The notes below the pieces were generated by a model that was not told the origin of the DNA, ran no database searches, and saw only the letters and a program-made list of their open reading frames with translations. Source: Aeromonas sanarellii (lineage in GTDB: Bacteria > Pseudomonadota > Gammaproteobacteria > Enterobacterales > Aeromonadaceae). From it: DNA of 64,000 bases. Of this stretch, positions 19,283 to 27,365 are shown one piece after another (the stretch's first letter is position 1; each line of letters opens with the position of its first letter). Location of the stretch: positions 1-64,000 of the forward strand of contig NZ_CDBN01000098.1 of the NCBI RefSeq assembly GCF_000820085.1. Direction: 5' to 3'. The position numbers and the translations under genes are program-made.

Positions 19283-20256
19283 CCAGGCTGGCCATCGGCG
19301 GCGGGCATGCGCAGCAGCAGCTTGCCCCGCACATGACCGCCCTCGACGGCCCTGTGGGCCAGGGCGCCTTCCGCCAGGGGGAACTCGCCGGAGACGGTGA
19401 TCTGCACCTCCCCCTGGCGCAGCAGCATCAGCATCTGGGTCAGCTGCTTGTGATCGGGGTGCACCAGCATGCCGAGCACCTCGACCCCCAGCGCAGCCCC
19501 CGCCTCCTTGATCTGCTGGGCCGTGATGGTGGGGACAGTCACCAGCCGGCCACCGGGCCTGACACAGGCAAGCGCCGCCTTGCCGCTCTCGCCCCCCACC
19601 AGATCCAGCACCAGATCCACCGGGCCGCCCTCAGCCAGGATCTGGGCAGGCCAGTCGGCGTCGTGATAGTCCACCATCTGGCTGGCCCCCAGCCCGTGCA
19701 GGAAGCTGTGGTTGTCGCGACTCGCCGTGACCACCACCTCGGCGCCATAGGCGCTGGCAAACTGCACCGCCAGGTGGCCCACCCCGCCAGCCGCGGCCAG
19801 GATCAGCACCCGCTGCCCGGCCTTGAGGGCTCCGTGCTCGAACAGCCCCTGCCAGGCGGTCAACCCCGCCAGCGGCAGCGCCGCCCCCTGTCTGAGGCCG
19901 ATCCCGTCGAGCCTGACCAGCTCTCCCTCGGCCACCACCACGGTTTCGCCATAGCCGCCAGCCGAGAGCGGGAAACCCACCATGCCGCATACCCTGTCCC
20001 CCTCGGCCAGCAAGGTGACATTGGGGCCTATCTTCTCCACCACCCCGGCCACGTCGTAGCCCGGCGTCCAGGGCAGCTTGTCCTTGTTCTGGGCCGCCGC
20101 CCAACCGAGGCCAGCCCGGGTCTTGGCATCGATGGGGTTGACCCCCGCAAAGCAGATGCGCACCCGGACCTCCCCCTCTGCGGGCACCTTGTCCTGGGAA
20201 GGGTTGAGCCGAAGTACCGAGGGGTCACCGAATGCGGTAATCTGTAGCTGCGTCAT
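19279..20256 (-). CDS. NADP-dependent zinc-independent alcohol dehydrogenase / quinone oxidoreductase family protein
   Basis: A 325-residue medium-chain dehydrogenase/reductase. The N-terminal GroES-like fold contains GVNPIDAKTRAG and PGYDVAGVVEKIG. The Rossmann fold begins LILAAAGGVGHLAVQFA, a nucleotide-binding AxxGxVG-type motif. The catalytic-zinc cysteine/histidine set is absent, which places it with quinone oxidoreductase-like MDR enzymes. Substrate unknown. I use the ATG at 20256 (MTQLQITAFG); an ATG at 20268 would add MDCA but has its AGG too close. It is divergent from the 55-residue membrane protein gene. Confidence 0.88.
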   Translation of the reverse strand: MTQLQITAFGDPSVLRLNPSQDKVPAEGEVRVRICFAGVNPIDAKTRAGLGWAAAQNKDKLPWTPGYDVAGVVEKIGPNVTLLAEGDRVCGMVGFPLSAGGYGETVVVAEGELVRLDGIGLRQGAALPLAGLTAWQGLFEHGALKAGQRVLILAAAGGVGHLAVQFASAYGAEVVVTASRDNHSFLHGLGASQMVDYHDADWPAQILAEGGPVDLVLDLVGGESGKAALACVRPGGRLVTVPTITAQQIKEAGAALGVEVLGMLVHPDHKQLTQMLMLLRQGEVQITVSGEFPLAEGALAHRAVEGGHVRGKLLLRMPAADGQPG

Positions 20257-20312
20257 TGCACAATCCATCCTGTTGATTGATCAAGGGTCAACAGAATAAC
20301 AGCGAGGACACC

Positions 20313-20480
20313 ATGGCTCGAATGTTTCTTATTCCTCTGTTGCTGGCCCTGGGGTGGTGGGCGTTTCTGCTCTACTTCCGCATCCCGCTCAAGCAGGGGG
20401 CCAAGGGGTTTTACTGGATCATCGGCATCGGTGGCGGGATCGCCGCCTTCCTCAGCCTGATGATGGTGCTCACCCATTGA
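20313..20480 (+). CDS. Small two-TM membrane protein (55 residues), hypothetical
   Basis: A 55-residue protein with two hydrophobic helices at about 4-21 and 34-52 joined by a basic loop (RIPLKQGAKGFYW). Both ends probably face the same side. The ATG at 20313 has GCGAGGA 6 bases upstream, and the gene fills the space between a divergent and a convergent gene, which supports its being real. I recognise no family. The short in-frame extension upstream (ATG at 20277) lacks a ribosome site. Confidence 0.65.
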   Translation: MARMFLIPLLLALGWWAFLLYFRIPLKQGAKGFYWIIGIGGGIAAFLSLMMVLTH

Positions 20481-20522
20481 CGCTGCCGGCAACAAAAAGG
20501 CCACCCAGAGGTGGCCTGAAGA

Positions 20523-21518
20523 TCAATTCCCCTGCGCGCTGAGATGGTAGTGGCGGTTGCTGCCCTGCCCCAGTACCCCCTGGGCCAGCAGATGCTGGAA
20601 CACCCGGTCTACCTCCTCCAGCGACAGTGACAATGCCTCCGCCACCCCGCGCTTGCTGCACTTGAGCTCGCCGCGCTCCAGTGCACTGCGCACCTGAGCC
20701 ACTACCGCCGGCTCGGGTTCCGGCCTGCTCGCTACCGCGGGCGCCGGGGCTGGCTGGACCCGCTCGCTCTCGGCCTGCTCCCTCTCCCGCTGCCACTGCC
20801 AGCTGCGGCGAAAGCGGTTCTCCTCGCCGATCAGGCTGACGAAATAGGCGCCAAACGCATCGAGCAGCACGGAGAGGAAGCAGACCAGCAGGAACTGCAC
20901 CTGGCCGATGCTCATCCCCACCCCGTCCGCCAGGCTGCTCATCAACCCCAGCATGGAGGACTGCTCCCCCAGGGGCCTGGCGTCCCGCTCCTGACGCAGC
21001 TCGTCCTGGCGCAGCCTCAGCTTGGTGTTGGCCTGCTGCAGGCCGCTGACGCCGCTGGAGATGCGCGCCATCTCGATGTACTTGCGGGCCGCCTCCTCGT
21101 TGAGTTGGATCTGCCGTTCTATGCTGGCGATCTGCTCGTCGAAGCGGGCGATTTCCCGCTCATGGCGTGCCTGCTGATTGAGGATGGTATTGGTGGCGCT
21201 GTTGATACCGCCTATGCTGCCGCCGATGGAGATGGCGGCCAGCACGCCGTAGAACAACAACGACCAGAAGGCGCCAGCCAGATCGCGGCGTGCCTTGCAC
21301 TCCCCGTATTCATACCAGACGTAGAACTTGCCCAGCTCGAAGATGATGGCGAGCCCGCCGAACAGCCACTTCATCAGAGGATTCTCGTCGATGGAGAGAA
21401 ACAGCAGCAGGGAGAAGACGATGGACGCCAGGATGGCCAGCCCGGTAAAACTGTATACCGTGGTCAGGGCGAACCACCCCTTGGGGTAGCGCAATGTGGC
21501 GAAAGCCTGTGTGGTCAT
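20523..21518 (-). CDS. Four-TM membrane protein with coiled coil and C-terminal winged-helix-like domain, function unknown
   Basis: A 331-residue protein I do not recognise. TM segments fall at about 22-44, 49-66, 82-105 and 203-228. Residues 113-180 form a Glu/Arg/Gln-rich coiled coil between TM3 and TM4. After TM4 comes a Pro/Ala-rich linker (254-272), then about 60 residues (AVVAQVRSALERGEL to HYHLSAQ) that look like a small winged helix. This layout suggests a membrane-tethered DNA- or protein-binding module. The ATG at 21518 (MTTQAFATLRYPKGW) starts before TM1; the 59-residue upstream extension is Arg/Pro/Cys-rich and not credible. It is a single gene. Confidence 0.7.
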   Translation of the reverse strand: MTTQAFATLRYPKGWFALTTVYSFTGLAILASIVFSLLLFLSIDENPLMKWLFGGLAIIFELGKFYVWYEYGECKARRDLAGAFWSLLFYGVLAAISIGGSIGGINSATNTILNQQARHEREIARFDEQIASIERQIQLNEEAARKYIEMARISSGVSGLQQANTKLRLRQDELRQERDARPLGEQSSMLGLMSSLADGVGMSIGQVQFLLVCFLSVLLDAFGAYFVSLIGEENRFRRSWQWQREREQAESERVQPAPAPAVASRPEPEPAVVAQVRSALERGELKCSKRGVAEALSLSLEEVDRVFQHLLAQGVLGQGSNRHYHLSAQGN

Positions 21519-21761
21519 GATGAAGAGGGCGTGATATGCAGGAAAAGTTGGCTGCCGATTATAGTCACCGGGGCATCGGAGAGAAGGGGCATCCCCCGAA
21601 TTCCTGCAGATGGGCGATCGGCTGCCCAGAGTGCGACCAAAACGCGCAAATCGGCAGCAAAAAAACACTACAATCCACCCAGACCTGAAGGACATCCACG
21701 GTTATGCCCGGGTTCAGCCCGCGGCACTACACTGTTTCCCATTGCCATACTTGAGGCCATC

Positions 21762-22052
21762 ATGAACAGAACGACTGCTTTGCTGCTCTCTCTTTGTCTG
21801 ATTACCGGCACATCTCTCTCCACCGCCGAGGCCCAGGAGGAGGGGGAGCAGACCTTCTCCGTCGATGAAGTCACCTTCAATCTGGACTGGAATGACACCC
21901 AATTTGACTGGTCACAGAACCACTGTCTCGATCTGGGGGTCGGTGAGGGCATGTCCGCCGACTGCAAGGGCATCGATATCGAGCCGGAGGAGGAGGTGCA
22001 CCGCAACCAGCCTCCCAGCACCAACCAGATCCGCACGCAACCAGAGCAATAA
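21762..22052 (+). CDS. Small secreted protein, first of a related tandem pair
   Basis: A 96-residue protein with a clear signal peptide (MNRTTALLLSLCLITGTSLSTAEA) and a very acidic mature part. The core reads LDWNDTQFDWSQNHCLDLG and, about a dozen residues later, DCKGIDIE. It therefore has two cysteines that could form one disulfide. The core aligns with that of the next gene (LDW-D-D/N aromatic-W-Q-N/D-CLD, second Cys). No known domain is recognised. The ATG at 21762 precedes the signal peptide, with TTGAGG about 9 bases upstream. It is 26 bases before its paralogue, on the same strand. Confidence 0.75.
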   Translation: MNRTTALLLSLCLITGTSLSTAEAQEEGEQTFSVDEVTFNLDWNDTQFDWSQNHCLDLGVGEGMSADCKGIDIEPEEEVHRNQPPSTNQIRTQPEQ

Positions 22053-22078
22053 TCCACCACGACAGGAGCATCCTTGCC

Positions 22079-22462
22079 ATGACCCATCCCAAGCGCAATA
22101 CCATGACCCACCGCGGCCTCCTGCTGCTCCCCCTGCTCCTGGTGCAGGGGGTGGCCTTCGCCGCGCCCCCTTCCAAGCACAGCGACGACATCCAGATCTC
22201 CACCGACCGGGGCCAGATCAGCCTGGACTGGGACGACAAGGAGTACGAATGGTGGCAGGACAACTGCCTGGATGTCAGCACCCGGACCAGCCGCATCCAG
22301 CTCAACTGCGACAACATGGATGGCAAATACCGCGACCACTACAACCGCAGCATTCACAGTGGCAACAACCCGGGCAAGGGCCACGACAAGGGCGGCTGGG
22401 ACAATGACAACGCCAAGAGCAAGGAGAAAGGAAACGGCAACGGGAAGGGCAAGAACAAGTGA
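22079..22462 (+). CDS. Small secreted protein, second of a related tandem pair, with Gly/Lys/Asn-rich tail
   Basis: A 127-residue exported protein. The signal peptide spans about 1-28 (hydrophobic GLLLLPLLLVQGVAFA); an in-frame ATG at codon 9 could also serve. The core LDWDDKEYEWWQDNCLDVS, with a second cysteine in LNCDNMDG, parallels the preceding gene, with the same Cys-Cys spacing to within about two residues. The last 35 residues are low-complexity and rich in Gly, Lys, Asn and Asp (NPGKGHDKGGWDND onward), absent from the first copy. CAGGAG precedes the ATG at 22079. No family recognised. A perfect 15-bp hairpin overlaps its stop codon. Confidence 0.75.
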   Translation: MTHPKRNTMTHRGLLLLPLLLVQGVAFAAPPSKHSDDIQISTDRGQISLDWDDKEYEWWQDNCLDVSTRTSRIQLNCDNMDGKYRDHYNRSIHSGNNPGKGHDKGGWDNDNAKSKEKGNGNGKGKNK

Positions 22463-22493
22463 CAATTCAGGGGCCAGGGGCCCCTGAATTGTC
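22461..22493 (+). terminator. Perfect 15-bp hairpin overlapping the stop of the second secreted-protein gene
   Basis: GACAATTCAGGGGCC (22461-22475) pairs perfectly with GGCCCCTGAATTGTC (22479-22493) around a 3-base loop. No T run follows, so it may protect the 3' end or act as an inefficient terminator rather than a classical one. Its 5' arm includes the last two bases of the TGA stop. Confidence 0.6.
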
Positions 22494-22915
22494 TCGGCCC
22501 AAGTGGGGAGCATGCACAATGGAGAGCAGAGCATGGCACCTCACCCTGGCAATCCGGGTCGCCTTTCCCCTCGCAGCCAGGCTGTCAGTCACAGGATCGA
22601 GTCCGGTGCGTAGACCACAGCCAGGTCGGTGAAATGGCGCCGGGGTTCCGTTCTCGTTCAGCCTGGCGACCATAAAATGAGCGTCCTGCTGTCATCGAGG
22701 CCCCCATGCACAAACCCGTTTCCCACTTGCTCTCCCGACTGCTCAACAGTGGCGCCGCGTTCGACGCCCCCACCCACCACAACGGCACGGATCGTCAGGC
22801 AGCGGCTTCTCAAACGGTGCAGGCAGCGGGATGGCCGCGCCCTGGTGCCCCCCATGACGAGGCGCCATCGGATGACGGCAAGCGGCGAGATGACGGCCGC
22901 TAGCCTCCCCCCTGC
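22494..22915. other. 422-base gap without a secure gene
   Basis: Between the secreted-protein pair and fpr I find no confident gene. The only candidate is the short frame at 22706-22903, listed separately. GC content is high and codon-like structure is weak, so this may be a decayed region. A CATAAA that could be a -10 lies at about 22673. Confidence 0.5.
22706..22903 (+). CDS. Doubtful small frame (65 residues)
   Basis: The frame begins MHKPVSHLLSRLLNSG and ends in a polar Asp/Arg-rich tail. ATCGAGG precedes the ATG at about 9 bases, and a CATAAA lies some 30 bases upstream. The N-terminal 35 codons show the usual G/C third positions, while the rest looks unconstrained. No family recognised. 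It may be noncoding or a remnant. Confidence 0.25.
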   Translation: MHKPVSHLLSRLLNSGAAFDAPTHHNGTDRQAAASQTVQAAGWPRPGAPHDEAPSDDGKRRDDGR

Positions 22916-23659
22916 TTACCAGTAATTCTCCATGCTGATGTTGCCGGGGGCCCGGCGCAGGTTCTTGGCCAGCCCCAGCTCCAGCAGGGTCTGCTGGGTC
23001 TCCTTCACCATGGCCGGGTTGCCGCAGATCATCACCTGACTGTGTTCGGGTGAAAATGCGAGCCCCACCCGCGCCTGCAGCTGGCCGCTGGCGATGGCGG
23101 CCGGGATCCGCCCGGCCATGGCGCCGGGCCAGGGTTCCCGGCTGACGAAGGGCACATAGTGAAAGCGGGGACCATACTGCTCGACCAGGCTGGTAATCAG
23201 GGCCTGATAAGTCAGCTCTTCCCCCCTGCGCACCCCGTGCACCAGCACCAGCGTCTCGAAGCGCTCGAAGGCCTCGCCCTCCGCCAGCATGGCGAGGAAG
23301 GGACCGATGGCGGTGCCGGTGGAGAGCAGCCAGAGATCCCGTCCCGGCGGGACTTCGTCCAGGGTCAGAAAACCTGTGGGCTGGGACTGCACCAGCACGG
23401 CATCCCCGGGCCGCAGGGCGCCGAGGGAGGGGCTCAGCTCCCCGTTCGGGATCTCGACCAGATAGAATTCGTGATAGGGCGTGCCGGGAGGATTGACGAA
23501 GGAGTAGGCCCGCTGGATCCGCTGTTCGCCCCGTTGCAGGGCCAGCTTGGTGAATTGTCCCGCCTTGTAGGGGGCAAGCTCCGCCTCCACGCGCAGGGAG
23601 AGCAGAGTGGGCGTCCACTCGATGCGCTCGATGACCCGACCTTCAACCCAGGCAGCCAT
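22916..23659 (-). CDS. fpr: Ferredoxin/flavodoxin-NADP+ reductase
   Basis: A 247-residue FAD enzyme that passes electrons between NADPH and flavodoxin or ferredoxin. The FAD-binding RAYSFVNPPG (RxYS motif) lies in the N-terminal barrel, LLSTGTAIGPFLAML in the NADP domain, and MICGNPAMV near the C-terminus. The end (GNISMENYW) matches the aromatic C-terminal stacking residue of E. coli Fpr. Single gene, ending beside an empty region; a bidirectional hairpin lies upstream, shared with the ribosomal operon. Confidence 0.96.
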   Translation of the reverse strand: MAAWVEGRVIERIEWTPTLLSLRVEAELAPYKAGQFTKLALQRGEQRIQRAYSFVNPPGTPYHEFYLVEIPNGELSPSLGALRPGDAVLVQSQPTGFLTLDEVPPGRDLWLLSTGTAIGPFLAMLAEGEAFERFETLVLVHGVRRGEELTYQALITSLVEQYGPRFHYVPFVSREPWPGAMAGRIPAAIASGQLQARVGLAFSPEHSQVMICGNPAMVKETQQTLLELGLAKNLRRAPGNISMENYW

Positions 23660-23711
23660 AAAGGTTCTCCTCCAGAGGAACAGACCTTCAATTTACCCCT
23701 TGATCTGAAAA

Positions 23712-23742
23712 TAAAAAACCCGCGCATGTGCGCGGGTTTTTT
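23712..23742. terminator. Rho-independent terminator of the rpsF-rpsR-rplI operon
   Basis: CCCGCGC-ATGT-GCGCGGG (23719-23736) is flanked by A-rich and T-rich runs on both sides, so it could work in either direction. It lies directly downstream of rplI (minus strand). Confidence 0.88.
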
Positions 23743-23760
23743 CTGCAAAGCGAAACGCTA

Positions 23761-24207
23761 TTACAGAGCAACAACCTGGATTTGTACGGTTGCCTTGACG
23801 TCAGCGTGTAGCTGAACAACAACTTCGTACTCACCGGTGTTACGCAGAACGTTGCCCATGCGGACTTCGCTCTTGGCAACGGCTACGCCGGCAGCAGTGA
23901 TGGCTTCAGCCACGTCACGGGTACCGATGGAACCGAACAGCTTGCCTTCGTCGCCAGACTTGGAGGCGATGACCACGGCAGCCAGTTCGGCCAGCTTGGC
24001 AGCGCGCTCTTCGGCAGCGGCCTTGTTGGCAGCCAGCTTGGCTTCCAGTTCGGCGCGACGAGCACCGAAGGCTTCGATGTTGGCCTTGGTGGCCATCACA
24101 GCTTTGCCTTGCGGGATCAGGTAGTTACGGGCATAACCAGCTTTAACGGAAACTTGGTCACCCAGACCGCCCAGTTTGGCGATCTTATCGAGCAGGATAA
24201 CTTGCAT
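23761..24207 (-). CDS. rplI: 50S ribosomal protein L9
   Basis: A 148-residue L9, which binds domain V of 23S rRNA and helps hold reading frame. It begins [32 protein letters not shown], the family signature, followed by the long connecting helix rich in Ala/Lys/Glu and a C-terminal domain with [21 protein letters not shown]. Last gene of the rpsF operon, 52 bases after rpsR. Confidence 0.99.
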   Translation of the reverse strand: MQVILLDKIAKLGGLGDQVSVKAGYARNYLIPQGKAVMATKANIEAFGARRAELEAKLAANKAAAEERAAKLAELAAVVIASKSGDEGKLFGSIGTRDVAEAITAAGVAVAKSEVRMGNVLRNTGEYEVVVQLHADVKATVQIQVVAL

Positions 24208-24259
24208 TACCTTTCCTCTATAAATTTCGTTGAGTTAGGCGTAAGCGCCGGACCGATTC

Positions 24260-24502
<243 letters not shown>

Positions 24503-24522
24503 CTATGGAATGATCTTAAGAA

Positions 24523-24909
24523 TTACTCTTCGGAAGACGCTTCAACAGCATCTTCGCGGCGCTCGTCGTCACGACGGGTGAAGCGCTCTTCCTTGGCCTT
24601 GGCCATCGGAGAAACTTCAGTCACGGCGTGCTTGGTGCGCATGATCATGTTGCGGATAACGGCATCGTTGAAGCGGAAGTTGGTTTCCAGCTCATCGATA
24701 ACGGCCTGCTCGGCTTCAACGTTCATCAGAACGTAGTGAGCCTTGTGCAGCTTGTCGATCGGGTAAGCCAGCTGACGACGGCCCCAATCTTCCAGGCGAT
24801 GGATGGTGCCACCAGCGGTGGTGATAGCGCCGGTGTAACGCTCGATCATGCCAGGTACTTGCTCGCTCTGGTCCGGATGAACCATGAAGACGATTTCGTA
24901 ATGACGCAT
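24523..24909 (-). CDS. rpsF: 30S ribosomal protein S6
   Basis: A 128-residue S6 beginning [25 protein letters not shown] and continuing [24 protein letters not shown]. The acidic C-terminal tail ends in EASSEE, so it resembles the substrate of RimK-type glutamate addition in E. coli. First gene of the operon, with TAAGGAGCT before the ATG. A promoter and a possible S6:S18-binding leader lie upstream. Confidence 0.99.
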   Translation of the reverse strand: MRHYEIVFMVHPDQSEQVPGMIERYTGAITTAGGTIHRLEDWGRRQLAYPIDKLHKAHYVLMNVEAEQAVIDELETNFRFNDAVIRNMIMRTKHAVTEVSPMAKAKEERFTRRDDERREDAVEASSEE

Positions 24910-24933
24910 TTTAGCTCCTTACGGATTAATTCA

Positions 24934-24966
24934 GCCTCTGCCCAGGTGCAGCCAGACCTCGGAGGC
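24934..24966 (-). promoter_or_regulatory. Possible S6:S18-binding leader hairpin in the rpsF 5' UTR
   Basis: On the minus strand the leader can fold with outer stem GCCT/AGGC, a CCG bulge, inner stem AGGT/ACCT and an 8-base loop. A CCG bulge flanked by short stems is the described mark of the autoregulatory S6:S18 mRNA motif. The match is by eye; position, between promoter and ribosome site, is right. Confidence 0.45.
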
Positions 24967-25009
24967 AAGGAACATAGTGGTGTTTTGACGCTGCTTTCTA
25001 GGGCGGCGT

Positions 25010-25038
25010 ATTGTACGAAATCCCCCCTGCCACTGCAA
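25010..25038 (-). promoter_or_regulatory. Sigma70 promoter of the rpsF operon
   Basis: On the minus strand TTGCAG (25033-25038) and TACAAT (25010-25015) are 17 bases apart, followed by a GC-rich discriminator (ACGCCGCC) typical of growth-rate-controlled promoters. It lies about 100 bases upstream of rpsF. Confidence 0.75.
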
Positions 25039-25088
25039 CCGGCGTCAGCAGATGTTTTTGTCGATGGGCTTGATACAAAACTTCAATT

Positions 25089-25107
25089 GATAACAATTAT
25101 CATTTAG
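25089..25107 (+). promoter_or_regulatory. Fur-like box upstream of mntH
   Basis: GATAACAATTATCATTTAG matches the 19-base Fur consensus at 13 positions, with the inverted core intact. It lies about 40 bases upstream of the mntH start, where it would overlap the promoter. E. coli mntH is repressed by Fur and MntR; I do not see a clear MntR box. Confidence 0.65.
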
Positions 25108-25145
25108 ATCTATGCTCTCGTCATATCCCCATGGAGGATGACGAC

Positions 25146-26369
25146 ATGCAACCCGCGCTGACCACGGCCATCCCGGCCCGCAAATTCAAGCTGAGCCTGC
25201 TCGGCCCCGCCTTCATCGCCGCCATCGGCTACATAGATCCGGGCAACTTCGCCACCAATATCCAGGCGGGTTCCACCTTCGGCTACCAGCTGCTGTGGGT
25301 GGTGGTCTGGGCCAACCTGATGGCCATGCTGGTACAGACCCTGTCCGCCAAGCTCGGCATCGTCACCGGCAAGAATCTGGCGGAACATATCCGGGACAAG
25401 CTGCCCAAGCCGGCGGTCTGGGCCTACTGGGTACAGGCGGAGATCATCGCCATGGCCACGGATCTCGCCGAATTTATCGGCGCGGCGGTGGGCTTCAAGC
25501 TGCTGCTGGGGGTCACCCTGCTGGAAGGCGCCTGCATCACTGCCGTGCTCACCTGGGGCATCCTCATGCTGCAATCCCGCGGCCAGAAGCCACTGGAATT
25601 CGCGGTGGGCGGCCTCCTGCTGTTCGTGGCGGCGGCCTACCTCGTCGAGCTGGTGTTCTCCCGCCCTCACCTGCCGAGCCTGCTGGAGGGCGCCCTCTTC
25701 CCCGGTCTGCCCAACGGCGACGCGGTTTACCTCGCGGCCGGCGTGCTGGGGGCGACCGTGATGCCTCACGTCATCTATCTGCACTCGGCGCTGACCCAGC
25801 ACACCCAGGATCAGGGCACAGTGTCCCAGCGGCTGCACGGCACCCGGGTGGATGTGGCCATCGCCATGACCATCGCCGGTTTTGTCAACCTGGCCATGAT
25901 GGCCATGGCCGCGGCAGCCTTCCACGGCACCGGCAACTCACAGGTGGCCGAGCTGGAGTCGGCCTACCAGACCCTGACCCCCTTGCTCGGCCAAGGGGCC
26001 GCCACCCTGTTCGGCCTCTCCCTGGTCGCCTCCGGCATCTCCTCCACCGTGGTGGGCACCCTCGCCGGGCAAGTGGTGATGCAGGGCTTCGTGCGCTTCA
26101 CCATTCCGCTCTGGCTGCGCCGGGTCATCACCATGGCCCCCGCCTTCGTGGTGATCGCCATGGGCCTCAACACCACGGAGATCCTGGTGCTGAGCCAGGT
26201 GATCCTGAGCTTCGGCATCGCGCTCGCGCTCATTCCCCTGCTGATGCTGACCGGCGATCGCGCCCTGATGGGGGCGCATCGCAACCACCCCGTGACTCAG
26301 GCCGCCGGCCGCCTCATCGTCGCCCTGGTGATCGGCCTCAACGCCTACCTGCTGGTCGCCTTGATCTAG
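25146..26369 (+). CDS. mntH: Nramp-family Mn2+/Fe2+ : H+ symporter MntH
   Basis: A 407-residue inner-membrane transporter importing Mn2+ (and Fe2+) with protons. The metal-site motif DPGN occurs in [19 protein letters not shown] (TM1), and MPH in [11 protein letters not shown] (TM6). About eleven TM segments are visible. I chose the ATG at 25146 because GGAGG lies 8 bases upstream; an in-frame ATG at 25131 overlaps that site. Single gene under a Fur-like box, divergent from the rpsF operon. Confidence 0.96.
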   Translation: MQPALTTAIPARKFKLSLLGPAFIAAIGYIDPGNFATNIQAGSTFGYQLLWVVVWANLMAMLVQTLSAKLGIVTGKNLAEHIRDKLPKPAVWAYWVQAEIIAMATDLAEFIGAAVGFKLLLGVTLLEGACITAVLTWGILMLQSRGQKPLEFAVGGLLLFVAAAYLVELVFSRPHLPSLLEGALFPGLPNGDAVYLAAGVLGATVMPHVIYLHSALTQHTQDQGTVSQRLHGTRVDVAIAMTIAGFVNLAMMAMAAAAFHGTGNSQVAELESAYQTLTPLLGQGAATLFGLSLVASGISSTVVGTLAGQVVMQGFVRFTIPLWLRRVITMAPAFVVIAMGLNTTEILVLSQVILSFGIALALIPLLMLTGDRALMGAHRNHPVTQAAGRLIVALVIGLNAYLLVALI

Positions 26370-26389
26370 CGAGCTGCCGCAACAAAACA

Positions 26390-26423
26390 GAGAGGCTCAT
26401 TAACCCAGGTTGATGAGCCTCTT
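26390..26423 (+). terminator. Hairpin after mntH
   Basis: AGAGGCTCAT / ATGAGCCTCT (26391-26400, 26413-26422) is a perfect 10-bp stem that can extend through TAACC/GGTTG. The following T content is modest, so efficiency is uncertain. Confidence 0.55.
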
Positions 26424-26482
26424 CGCACTTTCGCGTATGCTGCCGCTTTTCCTTCTCCTTTTCTCGTTGCAGGAGCCCTGCC

Positions 26483-27331
26483 ATGGAACATACCCGGGTC
26501 AGCTTCGTGCTGGGCCAACATCAGGAAGCGGCCAGCGTCCTCTATTGCGAGCGGGGAGACCCCACCCTGCTGGTCACAGATCTCACCCCCTTCCATCCCC
26601 AGAGTCACCTCTGGCCCGATCAGCCCGGTGATGTGGGCTGGGTACGCTGGGAGGGCGGCGAGGCGGTGGTCGGGCCCTGCGCCATGGGGGCCATCAGCCC
26701 GGAGGGGGCGCTGTTCGTGGATCTGGCCATCCCGGTCAAGCGAGGCGCCGAGGGCTGGGCCTTCGTGGTGGTCCATCCTCTCGCCGGTGCGTTCGACCTG
26801 GCCGCGGGCACGCCGGTGGAGCTCAGGGTGGACGCCGAGGCGCGCCACGCCCTGAGCCTGGGTCACAGCGCCTGCCATCTGGTGGCCCTGGCCCTGAACC
26901 GGACATTGATGCCTTACTGGCGCAAGGAGGTCGGCGAGCGGGATGCCCTGGATCAACCCGACTTCGATCGCCTCGCCATCCAGCGCTCCCGGGTCGAGCC
27001 CCGTGGTTCGCGGGAGCAGTACCGCATCGGCAAGAGTCTGCGCAAGAAGGGAGTGAACGCCGAGGCCCTGCTGGCGGAACTGGCGCAGGTAGAAGAGCGG
27101 ATCAACCGGCAGCTGGCCGACTGGCTGGCCGCAGGGGACGAGATCCGCCGCAGCCGGGCCGGCGAGGCCATCATCGACTCCCGTTACTGGCACTGCACCC
27201 TGGACGGCCGGGAGGTCACCATCCCCTGTGGCGGCACCCATGCCGCCAGCCTGGCCGAACTGGGCCGGGTGCGGGTGCAACTGGCCCCCTGGGAAGAGGG
27301 GTTCATCCTCACCACCCGGGTCAGCCCCTGA
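26483..27331 (+). CDS. AlaX-like alanyl-tRNA editing protein
   Basis: A 282-residue cytoplasmic protein resembling the editing (SAD) domain of alanyl-tRNA synthetase, which hydrolyses mischarged Ser- or Gly-tRNA(Ala). The first zinc motif is HSACH (His128, His132) and the second CGGTH (Cys249, His253), followed by AASLAELG. There is no aminoacylation domain. GCAGGAG sits 7 bases before the ATG. It is a stand-alone gene between mntH and a convergent EamA transporter. The editing specificity cannot be stated from sequence. Confidence 0.85.
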   Translation: MEHTRVSFVLGQHQEAASVLYCERGDPTLLVTDLTPFHPQSHLWPDQPGDVGWVRWEGGEAVVGPCAMGAISPEGALFVDLAIPVKRGAEGWAFVVVHPLAGAFDLAAGTPVELRVDAEARHALSLGHSACHLVALALNRTLMPYWRKEVGERDALDQPDFDRLAIQRSRVEPRGSREQYRIGKSLRKKGVNAEALLAELAQVEERINRQLADWLAAGDEIRRSRAGEAIIDSRYWHCTLDGREVTIPCGGTHAASLAELGRVRVQLAPWEEGFILTTRVSP

Positions 27332-27365
27332 CCCACCGAGCCCTGCGCTCTGCTGCCGCCTCGCC

